Of a DNA stretch of 64,000 nucleotides, positions 35,737 to 45,100 are shown piece by piece. The notes below the pieces were generated by a model. That model had not been told where the DNA came from and made no database searches. It saw nothing but the letters and a program-made list of their open reading frames with translations. A program made the position numbers and the translations under genes. Each line of letters opens with the position of its first letter. Position 1 is the stretch's first letter. This DNA comes from Streptomyces sp. NBC_00459 (GTDB lineage: Bacteria > Actinomycetota > Actinomycetes > Streptomycetales > Streptomycetaceae): contig NZ_CP107903.1 in NCBI RefSeq assembly GCF_036013955.1, positions 3,286,001-3,350,000 on the forward strand, read 5' to 3'.

Positions 35737-36645
35737 ATGCTTCGACACGTCACCGCGGGGATCGACGGTTCTCCCGAGAGCCTGACAGCCGCGCACTGGG
35801 CGGCCCGGGAAGCCACACGCCGGGGCGCCGCGCTGTGCCTGGTGCATGCCTGGGAGTGGCATCCGCACGCGGCCCCGTCCGTGCCCGCCGACATGTCCGA
35901 ACGGGCTTTTGCCGAGGACCTGCCGGAACGGGCGGCGGACAGCGTGCGCGCCGCGCACCCGGGTCTGCGGGTCATCGGCCAGGCGCTGGCGGACTCGCCG
36001 GTCTCGGCCCTCCTCAAGGCGGCCGAGCAAGCCGAACTACTGGTCCTCGGCTCCCGTGGACTCGGCGGCGTCGCGGGGTTCCTGATGGGATCGGTGTCGC
36101 AGCGGGTCGTCGCCAGGGCACCGGGTCCCGTGGTGTTGGTGAGGGTGGGCGGGAGCACCACCGATGAGCACTTCTCGGCACCGGACGGCATCTCCCCGGA
36201 CGAGATACCCGGGATCCCGTTCCGCGATGTCGTACTCGGTCTCGACACCGGCCGGCCCTGCGACGAGCTGATCGAGTTCGCCTTCGACGCCGCCGGGCGC
36301 CGGGGCTCCTCGCTGCGCGTGGTCCACGCCTTCAGCCGTCCGGTGGACTTCGCGGCGGCGGAAGGGATCGTCCTGGTGAGCGGCCCGGAGCCACGGGTGG
36401 AGCAGGAGCGCGCCGTGGTCGCCGCGCTGCGCCCCTGGCGCGAGAAGTTCCCCGAGGTCGCCGTCACCGAGAGCGTCGCCGAAGGACGTGCGGCCGACGA
36501 GCTGATCGGCGCCTCGGCCGGCGCGTCCCTCGTCGTCGTGGGACGCCGGATCCGCGAATCCCGTCTCGGCACCCACCTCGGCCCCGTCGCACACGCGGCG
36601 CTGCATCACGCGCCCTGCCCCGTCGCCGTCGTCCCGCACGCCTGA
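35737..36645 (+). CDS. Universal stress protein, tandem domains
   Basis: 302 residues with two USP domains. The first starts VTAGIDGSPESLTAAHWAAR and ends with the ATP-binding loop GSRGLGGVAGFLMGSVSQRV; the second has the equivalent VVGRRIRESRLGTHLGPVAH and ends CPVAVVPHA. Double-domain USPs are typical DosR-regulon members and act in persistence under hypoxia. The ATG at 35737 follows CTGGAGG at 35722-35728; the frame extends upstream to 35530 but that part is intergenic. A DosR-type site lies 100 bases upstream. Confidence 0.94.
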   Translation: MLRHVTAGIDGSPESLTAAHWAAREATRRGAALCLVHAWEWHPHAAPSVPADMSERAFAEDLPERAADSVRAAHPGLRVIGQALADSPVSALLKAAEQAELLVLGSRGLGGVAGFLMGSVSQRVVARAPGPVVLVRVGGSTTDEHFSAPDGISPDEIPGIPFRDVVLGLDTGRPCDELIEFAFDAAGRRGSSLRVVHAFSRPVDFAAAEGIVLVSGPEPRVEQERAVVAALRPWREKFPEVAVTESVAEGRAADELIGASAGASLVVVGRRIRESRLGTHLGPVAHAALHHAPCPVAVVPHA

Positions 36646-36658
36646 ACAAGCCCGGGGC

Positions 36659-36784
36659 ATGGGAGAGTTGACCCGGTACGTGGATGCGTTCGCCGAGGGC
36701 GGCCGTGACATGGCGGACGTGTTCGGCGGCAAGGGGGCGGGCCTCGCGCGGAGACGACCCGGCCGGGACTGCCCGTATCTCCTG
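36659..36784 (+). pseudogene. Pyruvate phosphate dikinase, N-terminal remnant
   Basis: MGELTRYVDAFAEGGRDMAD followed by VFGGKGAGLA matches the start of PPDK (the YxxFxEGxxDMxxLLGGKGANLAEM signature). After GAGLA a frameshift brings up TRPGLPVSP, equivalent to the conserved TRLGLPVPPGF, then homology stops. About 830 of the usual 870 or more residues are gone. A start codon remains but no functional protein can result. Confidence 0.75.
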
Positions 36785-36836
36785 ACTCCGAGCCGACCGA
36801 ACGGGCCCACCCGAGAGTGCCTTTGGTCCCTGCCCG

Positions 36837-36850
36837 GGCCCTGCGGCCCC
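36837..36850. promoter_or_regulatory. DosR-type palindrome upstream of second universal stress protein
   Basis: GGGCC-CTGC-GGCCC, 58 bases before the ATG at 36909. Confidence 0.5.
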
Positions 36851-36908
36851 TCCTGACGCATGTCCCCTGCCCGGACACTGAACCGCGTCCCTTCGAGGAG
36901 GGCTCCCC

Positions 36909-37805
36909 ATGCTCCGCAACGTCACCGTCGGCCTGGACGGCTCACCCGAGAGCCTCGCCGCCGCCGACTGGGCCGCCCGCGAGGCGCAGCTCCGCGACAT
37001 GCCCCTGCGCCTCGTGCACGCCCGTCACCGGCAGCCCCACACATACGCGTCACTGGCGGGCACCCTCATGGCGTCACCCGTGAAGGAACCGCACCCCGAC
37101 CCGGCCGAACGCCTGCCGCGCGAGATCTCGGCCCGGCTTGCCGAACGCCATCCCGGTCTGCGCGTCAGCGCCGAACAGAGCACGGAGCGGCCCGTCCCGG
37201 CCCTGCTGGCCGCCTCCCGGGACGCCGATCTCCTGGTGCTCGGATCCCGCGGTCTGAGCGGGGTGACCGGGTTTCTGGCCGGTTCCGTCACGCTCTCCGT
37301 CGTGGCGCGGACCGAGCGGCCGGTCGTCCTTGTCCGAGCCGGCGAAGGCGCCGGAACCGGAACCGGAACCGATCACCTGACGGGCGATGTCGTGCTCGGG
37401 CTCGACCTGGAGGACTCCGCCGGCCCCGTGATCGAGTTCGCGTTCCAGGCGGCTTCCCACCGTGCGGCGAACCTGCGCGTCGTCCACGGCTGGAAGCCAC
37501 CGTCCTCCTCCGGCTACGGCGCCGCCTTCGACATCGAGCCCAACGCGGAACTGGGCGCGCGGGTACGGCAGGAGCTGGCCGACGTACTCATGCCGTGGCG
37601 GTCGAAGTTCCCCGGCGTCGAGGTGAGAGAGCAGACTCTGATCGGCACGGCGGGCTCCCACCTGGTGAACGCCTCCCGGAACGCCGCACTTGTCGTCGTC
37701 GGCCGGCGGAACCGTCGTACGCGGGCCGGGAACCACATCGGGCCGGTGACGCACGCGGTCCTGCATCACACCGCCGCCCCGGTCGCGGTGGTCCCGCACG
37801 CGTGA
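36909..37805 (+). CDS. Universal stress protein, tandem domains
   Basis: 298 residues, paralogous to the preceding USP: VTVGLDGSPESLAAADWAAR, ATP loop GSRGLSGVTGFLAGSVTLSV in domain one, and VVGRRNRRTRAGNHIGPVTH with AAPVAVVPHA in domain two. A Gly/Thr run (GAGTGTGTDH) separates the domains. ATG at 36909 follows GAGGAGGG. A DosR-type palindrome lies 58 bases upstream. Cytoplasmic nucleotide-binding stress protein; exact role unknown. Confidence 0.94.
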   Translation: MLRNVTVGLDGSPESLAAADWAAREAQLRDMPLRLVHARHRQPHTYASLAGTLMASPVKEPHPDPAERLPREISARLAERHPGLRVSAEQSTERPVPALLAASRDADLLVLGSRGLSGVTGFLAGSVTLSVVARTERPVVLVRAGEGAGTGTGTDHLTGDVVLGLDLEDSAGPVIEFAFQAASHRAANLRVVHGWKPPSSSGYGAAFDIEPNAELGARVRQELADVLMPWRSKFPGVEVREQTLIGTAGSHLVNASRNAALVVVGRRNRRTRAGNHIGPVTHAVLHHTAAPVAVVPHA

Positions 37806-37842
37806 ACACGCCCTCGTCGCCCGGTGGTCACGCCCACGACAG

Positions 37843-37856
37843 GGGCCGAACGGCCC
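37843..37856. promoter_or_regulatory. DosR-type palindrome before a USP remnant
   Basis: GGGCC-GAAC-GGCCC, extended to GGGGCC/GGCCCC. The only thing downstream is a broken USP end, so this is probably an orphaned site. Confidence 0.45.
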
Positions 37857-37864
37857 CAGCTTTG

Positions 37865-38032
37865 ATGGAGGCCGCTTCCGGCGCCGGCCCGCCGGTCGTC
37901 GGACGCCGCAACCGCGGTTCGGGGATCGGCACGCGCTTCGGCCCGGTCGCCCACGCGGTGACGCACCATGCCGCTGTCCTGTCCTGCCTTGCCCTGTCCC
38001 GGTCGCGGTCGTCCCGCAGGACCGACCCGGGC
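37865..38032 (+). pseudogene. Universal stress protein C-terminal remnant
   Basis: Reads VVGRRNRGSGIGTRFGPVAH followed by AVTHHAA, equivalent to the last 45 residues of the intact neighbours. A short duplication of GTCCTGTCCTGCC-like sequence then shifts the frame; in the shifted frame CPVPVAVVPQD restores the conserved end. The first three quarters of the gene is missing. Confidence 0.75.
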
Positions 38033-38064
38033 GGACCAGGGCCCGCGCAGCACCCCGCAGCAGG

Positions 38065-38721
38065 TCAGCGGGCGCGGATCCGGCGTCCGGTGACCCGCTC
38101 CGGGGTGATGCGCACCCACAGTTCGCGGTCACCGCCCGCCCACGCCGCCGAGCGGGCCACGCCGACGAGGTGCCGGGCGGCGGCGGGGTCGGTGACCCAT
38201 TCGGCACGGCCGACGACGAGGACGCTCCAGCCCTCGCTCAGCGCCTCGTCGATGTGGTCCACCTCGAAGGCGGCCTCGGCGCCTGCGGCCAGGGCGGGCG
38301 TGGTGCCGCGCGCGGTGCTGAAGGCGACCGTGCCGTCCACGACCGTGTAGTTGACCGGGACGATGGCCGGCCCGTCGGGCGTGGACACCGAGACGCGTCC
38401 GACGCCGTGTGTGGACAGCCTGGCCCAGCACTCCCCGGGGTCCAGCTCCGTCAGCTCGGGGCGGTAGGCCGCCTGCCCGATGCCGGGCGGCAAGTCGGCG
38501 TCGCTGCCGTGCAGTTGGGCCACGCTGGTCTCCAGCGCGCCGGCCAGCCGAATCAGGAAGCCCGTGCCCGGGGACGCGATCGGCCGCTCCTCCACGTACC
38601 GCAGGTACTCCGAAGCCGTGCCCGCCCGTTCGGCCACCTGCTCCCTGGTGAGACCCAGTTCCTCGCGCCGTGCTGTCACCCGCCGTCCGATGTCTCCGGC
38701 GTTCCTCGTCGGTTCGGGCAT
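38065..38721 (-). CDS. HTH (XRE) fused to PNPOx-like flavin-binding domain
   Basis: 218 residues. The N-terminal helix-turn-helix (IGRRVTARREELGLTREQVA then ERAGTASEYLRYVEE) is fused to a split-barrel FMN/F420-binding domain of the pyridoxamine 5'-phosphate oxidase family (VGRVSVSTPDGPAIVPVNYT, AAFEVDHIDEALSEGWSVLV). This combination suggests a regulator or oxidoreductase that reads a flavin or deazaflavin cofactor; single-domain members of the family (Rv2003c/Rv2004c neighbourhood types, Rv3131-like nitroreductases) occur in DosR clusters. It is transcribed opposite to the USP genes. Confidence 0.87.
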   Translation of the reverse strand: MPEPTRNAGDIGRRVTARREELGLTREQVAERAGTASEYLRYVEERPIASPGTGFLIRLAGALETSVAQLHGSDADLPPGIGQAAYRPELTELDPGECWARLSTHGVGRVSVSTPDGPAIVPVNYTVVDGTVAFSTARGTTPALAAGAEAAFEVDHIDEALSEGWSVLVVGRAEWVTDPAAARHLVGVARSAAWAGGDRELWVRITPERVTGRRIRAR

Positions 38722-38744
38722 GGCCGATCACTTCCCTTCGCCTG

Positions 38745-39270
38745 TCACTCATCAGTCACGGCCCGGGTGGACCGGCTCTCCGCTCGGGCGGTGCCGAATC
38801 CGATCAGCCCCGCGGCGAGAGCCGCTGTCAGACCTGGCCAGGAGGGCGGCGAGGTCTCCAGGACGGCCCGCAGGAACGGCACGTACAGCGCGGCGGCCGC
38901 CAGCCCCACGGCGACCAGCACCGCCCAGGGCAGGAAGGGGTTCTCACGGGTGAACAGCCGCTCCCGCAGCCCCAGTACGACACCGAGCTGGGCGGCCAGC
39001 AACGCGAGGAACAGCGTGGTCTGCCAGGGCTGCCCGGTGTGCCGGATCCACAGTCCCGCGGCGAGGCTGGTGCAGGTGGCCACCGTGCCGAGGCGCAGTA
39101 TCCGCTGCCACAGCCCACCGCCGAGCACATGCTGTCCGGGCGGACGCGGCGGGCGGCGCATGGCGTGCCGGGAGACCGGCTCGGCGCCCATGGCGACGCC
39201 GGTCAGACCGTGGGTGAGCAGGTTGATCCACAGGATCTGGCCGGCCCGCAGCAACAGGGCGACTCCACTC
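38745..39270 (-). pseudogene. Cation-transporting P-type ATPase, C-terminal membrane domain only
   Basis: ILWINLLTHGLTGVAMGAEP, MRRPPRPPGQHVLGGGLWQR and the following helices match the C-terminal transmembrane region of PMCA-type P-ATPases. The actuator, phosphorylation (DKTGT) and nucleotide domains are absent, so no transport is possible. Upstream it is joined in frame to part of a different gene (next entry). Confidence 0.82.
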
Positions 39271-39703
39271 GCGGCCGGCATCCCGGCGAAGGCGGACAGT
39301 GCGACGGCCCGCCCAGGGGTGAGCGGCGCGCTGACGAGCCGGCCCTGCCCGTCCGTCCAGATCACGGTCCTGGTGCCCGCACCGCTGCCCGCCGCGAACC
39401 GTACCCCCGCCGTACGGACCGTGTCGCCGGACGCCGTCCACCGCACAACCGCCCAGGTGCGGGCGTACGTGCCGGGCCCCGGATCGCCGGCGTCCTCGGT
39501 CAGCACGGCGGAGGTACGGTGCCGCTCCTGGCGCTGCTGGAGCAGCACACACCACCGACGCGTTCCGAGCTCAGGGCTCCGGCCAGTGGCATTCCCGCCG
39601 CCATCACCACGGACGTCACCAGGACGACCCAGGCCTCGACGGCATCCGAGCGGCGCCTGAGCGGATTGCGCCGCCACCGCCACCACCTCACCCTCATGCC
39701 CAT
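39271..39703 (-). pseudogene. Rv1733c-like membrane protein, frameshifted and truncated
   Basis: N-terminus MGMRVRWWRWRRNPLRRRSD with a membrane helix (AWVVLVTSVVMAAGMPLAGA), then a frameshift at about 39550 and continuation with QRQERHRTSAVLTEDAGDPG, YARTWAVVRWTASGDTVRTA and WTDGQGRLVSAPLTP. This is the layout of the Rv1733c family (two membrane helices around an external domain), a DosR-regulon gene in mycobacteria. The second helix is missing: after AFAGMPAASG the frame runs into the P-type ATPase end. Confidence 0.7.
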
Positions 39704-39800
39704 GGCCGACACCAGTCTCCGATCACGGCGGTACGAGTAACCCGCAGCGACGGTCGCACACCCACCGCGCACCGGAGCAGAGCCCATCGGCCCGGACAAG

Positions 39801-39814
39801 AGGCCGATCGGCCC
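39801..39814. promoter_or_regulatory. Near-consensus DosR-type palindrome
   Basis: AGGCC-GATC-GGCCC, one mismatch to the window pattern, 98 bases upstream of the Rv1733c-like remnant (minus strand). Confidence 0.35.
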
Positions 39815-40153
39815 CGTTTGGCCGGCGCACCGCAGGTCCTCATCAACTGGAGCGCACCGCGGTCCCTGCCCACAGGATGGGGCTAGGCTGAGGCCGGACG
39901 CCCTGGACCCCGGCGGCACACTGCCAGTTGACACAGATGCACCGGTCGCGCCCCTTCGGCCGCCTGGTGTCTCCCCCGCGGCCACCGGTTCCGTTCCATC
40001 TCCTCTCCTCTCTCCGCACACAGCCATGCTCGCCGTGCAGCGCCCCGCTCTCCCCGGCCGGGGCGGATCGGCATGGCGCCCCTGTACGCGCCGACGCGCT
40101 CCGGCGTACCCGGACACCGCCCGGCACATGTACCCCGGTCGGCTCGGGAGTCG

Positions 40154-40167
40154 AGGACCAACGGCCC
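40154..40167. promoter_or_regulatory. Near-consensus DosR-type site upstream of narK
   Basis: AGGAC-CAAC-GGCCC, one mismatch, 115 bases before the narK ATG. Confidence 0.35.
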
Positions 40168-40281
40168 CTGCCGTGGGGGTCGGCCCCTGGTGATCCTTAC
40201 GGGACGCCGTGGTCGGGCCGCCACGGCCACGAGACACGGGACACGACCGTCCGACGGCACTTTTGAGGAGCCGAGGAAAGC

Positions 40282-41649
40282 ATGCCTACGATGCCCCGCC
40301 CTGCGAAGCCGGAGACCCCGGCAGACAAGTCCCCAGCAGGCAAGTCCTCGACAGACGGGGCCCCGACGGGCAACCGGACGGACAACCCGCGGGCAGGCGT
40401 CGGCTCGCCCCGGTCGCCCGGCCCCGTCACGAACGCCCAGGCCGAGGCGCCGCCGTCGGCAGGCCGCCGGTGGCTGATGCTGGCGCTCGCCACGGTCGGG
40501 TTCGCGGTGAACTTCTGGGCCTGGGCACTGCTGAGCCCACTCGGCCCGCGGTTCAAGGACAGCCTGCAACTGAGCGCGTTCCAGCAGGCGTTGCTGGTCG
40601 CCGTGCCGGTGGTGGTGGGCTCGCTGGGCCGTATACCGGTGGGTGCGCTGACGGACCGGTTCGGGGGCCGGGTGATGTTCCCGCTGGTCTCCGCGGCCAC
40701 CATCGTCCCCGTCCTGTATCTGGGGTTGGCCGGACACTCCTCCCTGAACCAGCTGCTGGTGGGCGGGTTCTTCCTCGGTGTCGGCGGCACCGCGTTCGCG
40801 GTGGGGGTGCCGTTCGTCAGCGCCTGGTTCCCGCCCGAGCGCCGGGGGCTCGCGATCGGTGTCTTCGGTGCGGGGATGGGCGGCACCGCCATCAGCGCCC
40901 TGACCACGGTGAACCTGGTGAAGACGCACGGTCTGGCAACCCCGTTCGTGGTGACCGCGATCGTGCTGGCCGGCTATGCGGCGCTGGCCGCGTTCCTGCT
41001 GCGCGACGCTCCGGGCAGGGCTGCGCCGGCCGGGACCATGGCGGGACGGCTCGCCGCCACCGTCAGACTCGGTGTCACCTGGCAGGCATCGGCGCTGTAC
41101 GCGGTCGCGTTCGGCGGATACGTCGCCTTCTCCGTCTATCTGCCCACCTACCTCAAGTCGGGGTACGGCCTGGCGCAGGCCGACGCGGCCAACCGGATGG
41201 CCGGGTTCGTACTGCTGGCGGTGGTGATGCGGCCGGTCGGCGGCTGGCTGTCCGACCGGCTCGGCCCCACCCGTGTACTGGCCGTGGCACTCGCCGTGGT
41301 CACGGTGAGCGCGGCCGTCCAGTCCTTCGCCCCGCCGCTGGCCCCGCTCGGCACCATCACCTTCCTGACGATCGCCGCCGCGCTCGGCGCGGGCAGCGGT
41401 GCCACCTTCGCCCTCGTCGCCCTGCTCGCCCCGGCCGGCAAGGTCGGCGCCGTCACCGGTGTCGTGGGCGCGGCCGGTGGGCTGGGCGGCTTCGTCCCAC
41501 CTCTGCTGATGGGTTCCCTGTACGGCGCCTACGGCACCTACGCGCTCGGGCTGGCCCTGCTAGCCCTGATCGCCGCCACCGCCCTGGCGTTCACCGCGAC
41601 GACCGTCCGCAGGGCCGTCACCCGTGGCACCGGCGCCGGCCATGTGTGA
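40282..41649 (+). CDS. narK: Nitrate/nitrite MFS transporter NarK
   Basis: 455 residues. About 60 hydrophilic residues precede 12 membrane segments. NarK-family features: VNFWAWALLSPLGPRFKD, the MFS loop GALTDRFGGRVMFPL, the nitrate-signature-like GVFGAGMGGTAISAL and second-half GPVGG-type loop RPVGGWLSDRLG. It should import nitrate and/or export nitrite for the adjacent Nar enzyme. ATG follows GAGGAAAGC. Its end overlaps the hemerythrin gene by eight bases, so the operon begins here. Confidence 0.95.
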   Translation: MPTMPRPAKPETPADKSPAGKSSTDGAPTGNRTDNPRAGVGSPRSPGPVTNAQAEAPPSAGRRWLMLALATVGFAVNFWAWALLSPLGPRFKDSLQLSAFQQALLVAVPVVVGSLGRIPVGALTDRFGGRVMFPLVSAATIVPVLYLGLAGHSSLNQLLVGGFFLGVGGTAFAVGVPFVSAWFPPERRGLAIGVFGAGMGGTAISALTTVNLVKTHGLATPFVVTAIVLAGYAALAAFLLRDAPGRAAPAGTMAGRLAATVRLGVTWQASALYAVAFGGYVAFSVYLPTYLKSGYGLAQADAANRMAGFVLLAVVMRPVGGWLSDRLGPTRVLAVALAVVTVSAAVQSFAPPLAPLGTITFLTIAAALGAGSGATFALVALLAPAGKVGAVTGVVGAAGGLGGFVPPLLMGSLYGAYGTYALGLALLALIAATALAFTATTVRRAVTRGTGAGHV

Positions 41650-42178
41650 GTACTGCGGCTGCCAGGCGCTGCCGGCGATAGCCGAACTGACCCGCGAACA
41701 CGACGTGGTCGTCAACCTCATCGGCGACATCCGCACCGCGCACCGCGAGTCCGACGTACCCCTGATGGCACAGTTCGCGCGCCGGATCTCCGCCGTTCTC
41801 GTGCCGCACACGGCGGTGGAGGAGCAGGGGCTCTTCCCGCCGCTCGCGGAGGAGTTCCCCGAACGTATCGCGGCACTCGAGGCAGATCACCGGCAGATCG
41901 AGGCGGTCCTCGGCGAGGCCGCCGCCGGTGTCCCGGCCGATCCCGCCTGGCCCCGGCGGCTGCTGGACGCGCTGGATCTGCTGCGCGACCACATCCTCAA
42001 GGAGCAGGACGGGGTGTTCCCCGCCGCACTCGTCGAACTCAGCACGGAGGCCTGGGAGGCCGTGGACGCGGTCCGCGCCCGTGTCGCCGGCCTTCCGCCG
42101 GATCGTCCTCAAGCGGACAAAGCACAGAGCCCGTCCGGCGACCGGGGACACAGCACGTACAGGAAGGCAGCACGATGA
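41642..42178 (+). CDS. Hemerythrin-domain protein
   Basis: 178 residues with the di-iron ligand set of the hemerythrin HHE fold: ELTREHDVVV, PHTAVEEQGLFP, EADHRQIEAV and RDHILKEQDGVFP. A CEYCGC cysteine cluster sits at the start. The ATG at 41642 overlaps the end of narK and its stop overlaps the narG start (ATGA), so it is translated as part of the nitrate operon. Probably binds O2 or NO and senses or protects the reductase; a repair role like RIC/YtfE is possible. Confidence 0.92.
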   Translation: MCEYCGCQALPAIAELTREHDVVVNLIGDIRTAHRESDVPLMAQFARRISAVLVPHTAVEEQGLFPPLAEEFPERIAALEADHRQIEAVLGEAAAGVPADPAWPRRLLDALDLLRDHILKEQDGVFPAALVELSTEAWEAVDAVRARVAGLPPDRPQADKAQSPSGDRGHSTYRKAAR

Positions 42179-45100
42179 ATCCGCGAGCTGACAGACAACC
42201 ACGCCAACCCGCAGCTTTGGAAGGCGAGTTGACGGACGCGCTCATTCGCACCCGCCGGTTCTTCACCAAGGCCGAGGTCTCCGCCGACCACCGCACCCTG
42301 TTCAAGATCGGTGGCCGCAAGGCCGACGACTTCTACCGGGACCGCTGGAGCCACGACAAGGTGGTGCGCTCCACCCACGGGGTGAACTGCACCGGCTCGT
42401 GTTCGTGGAAGGTGTACGTCAAGGACGGGATCATCACCTGGGAGTCCCAGCAGACCGACTACCCCACCGTCGGCCCGGACAGCCCGGAGTACGAGCCGCG
42501 CGGCTGCCCGCGCGGCGCCGCGTTCTCCTGGTACACCTACTCCCCCACCCGCGTCCGCTACCCCTATGTACGTGGGGTGCTCCTGGAGATGTACCGGGAG
42601 GCCAGGACCCGGCTCGGTGACCCGGTGCTGGCATGGGCGGACGTCGTCTCCGACCCGGAGCGGTCCCGGCGCTACAAGTCGGCGCGCGGCAAGGGCGGCC
42701 TGGTGCGGGCGAGTTGGGACGAGGCGAGCGAGATGATCGCCGCCGCACACGTCCACACGATCAAGAAGTACGGTCCCGACCGGCTGGCCGGGTTCTCGCC
42801 GATCCCGGCGATGTCGATGGTCTCCCATGCCGCCGGTGCCCGCTTCTACTCGCTGCTCGGCGGGGTGATGCTGTCGTTCTACGACTGGTACGCCGACCTG
42901 CCTGTCGCCTCCCCGCAGGTCTTCGGGGACCAGACGGACGTACCGGAGTCCGGTGACTGGTGGGACGCCGGATATCTGATCATGTGGGGCTCGAACCTGC
43001 CGGTGACCCGCACCCCGGACGCGCACTGGATGGCGGAGGCCCGCTACCGGGGGCAGAAGGTGATCGCGGTCGCCCCGGACTACGCCGACAACGTCAAGTT
43101 CGCCGACGAGTGGCTGCCCGCCGCGCCTGGCACCGACGGGGCGCTGGCCATGTCGATGGGGCACGTGATCCTCAAGGAGTTCTTCGTCGACCGCCAGGTC
43201 GAATACTTCACCGACTACGTCAAGCGGTACACCGACCTGCCCTTCCTCGTCACCCTCGAACAGCGCGGCTCCGGGGCGGAGTCGACGTACGCGCCGGGGA
43301 AGTTCCTGACCGCCGCCGACTTGGGCGGCACCGCGGCCGAGGCGGAGAACGCCGAGTTCAGGACCGTCCTCCTCGACGCCGCCACCGGCGAGCCGGTCGT
43401 CCCGAACGGTTCGCTCGGCCACCGCTACGGCGAGTCAGGCGCCGGGAAGTGGAATCTCGACCTCGGCGACACCGATCCCCTGCTGACCGCCGATGGTGGT
43501 GGCGAGGACGCCGTGACGGTCGAGCTGACCCGGTTCGACACCCCGGACGGGACCGCCGGGCAGCTGCGGCGCGGTGTCCCCGTACGCCGGATCGCCGGGC
43601 AGTTGGTGACCACGGTGTTCGACCTGCTCCTCGCCCAGTACGGCGTGGCCCGCGACGGGCTGCCGGGTATCTGGCCGACCGGGTACGACGATCCCGACCA
43701 GCCCTACACCCCGGCCTGGCAGGCGGCCATCACCGGGGTGGCCGGTGAGACGGCGGCCCGCATCGCGCGCGAGTTCGCCACCAACGCCGAGGAGTCCAAA
43801 GGCCGCTCCATGATCATCATGGGGGCGGGGACCAACCACTGGTTCCACTCCGACACCATCTACCGCTCCTTCCTCACCCTGACGACGCTGACCGGCTGCC
43901 AGGGCGTCAACGGCGGCGGCTGGGCCCACTACGTGGGGCAGGAGAAGGTCCGTCCGATCACCGGCTACTCGGCGATCGCGACGGCCGCCGACTGGCACCG
44001 GCCCGCCCGGCAGATGATCCAGACCGCGTACTGGTACCTGCACACCGACCAGTTCCGCTACGACCCCTTCAGCGCCGACACCCTCGCCGCCGCGGGCGCG
44101 GGCGGCACGTTCGCCGGGAGGAGCACCGCCGATGTCATCGCCGCCTCGGCCCGCATGGGCTGGATGCCGTCCTACCCGACCTTCGACCGCAACCCGCTCA
44201 CCCTCGCGACGGACGCCGAGGCCGCCGGGCAGGGGGTGCCGGAGTACGTCGTGGACCAACTCAGGTCCGGACGGCTGAAGTTCGCGGGCGAGGACCCGGA
44301 CGCGCCGGAGAACTTCCCCCGGGTTCTGACCATTTGGCGGGCGAACCTGCTCGGCTCCTCCGCCAAGGGCAACGAGTACTTCCTCAAGCACCTGCTCGGC
44401 ACCGACTCCGCCGTACGCGCCACCGAGGCGCCGCCCGACGCCCGCCCGCGCGACGTGGTGTGGCGCGACGAGGCACCGGTGGGCAAGCTCGACCTGCTGC
44501 TCACCCTGGACTTCCGGATGACCAGTACCACCGTCTACTCCGACATCGTGCTGCCGGCGGCGACCTGGTACGAGAAGCACGACCTGAACACCACGGACAT
44601 GCACCCGTTCGTGAACTCCTTCAACCCGGCCATCCCGCCGCCCTGGCAGACCCGCACCGACTGGGACGCCTTCAACACCATCGCGGCGGCGTTCAGCCGT
44701 CTCGCCGAGGGGCGGCTCGGCACCGAAAAGGACGTGGTGGCGGCGCCGTTGCTGCACGACACCCCCGACGCGATGGCCACCCCGCACGGCCGTGTCCGGG
44801 ACTGGAAGGCCGGCGAATGCGAGCCGATACCCGGCCGGACCATGCCCAAGTTGGTGGTGATCGAGCGCGACTACCCGGCCGTCGCCGACCGGATGACCGC
44901 CCTCGGCCCGCTCCTCGACACCCTGGGCGCCACCACCAAGGGCGTCACCTTCGACGTACGGGAGGAGCTGGAGTACCTGCGGCACAAGAACGGCACCGTG
45001 CGCGGCGGTCCGGCCGACGGCCGCCCCTCGATCGCCCGGGACGTGCAGGTCTGTGAGGCGATCCTGGCCCTGTCGGGAACGACCAACGGGCACCTGGCCA

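Larger units (their letters stand above)
39704..40281. other. Intergenic region upstream of narK
   Basis: 578 bases without a gene I can support. Contains two near-consensus DosR-type palindromes (39801-39814 and 40154-40167). The start of the narK transcript must be here. Confidence 0.55.

Noticed and set aside
40176..40187. GGGG-TCGG-CCCC palindrome upstream of narK as a further DosR-type site
   Set aside because: Half-sites and spacing do not fit GGGMC-N4-GKCCC.
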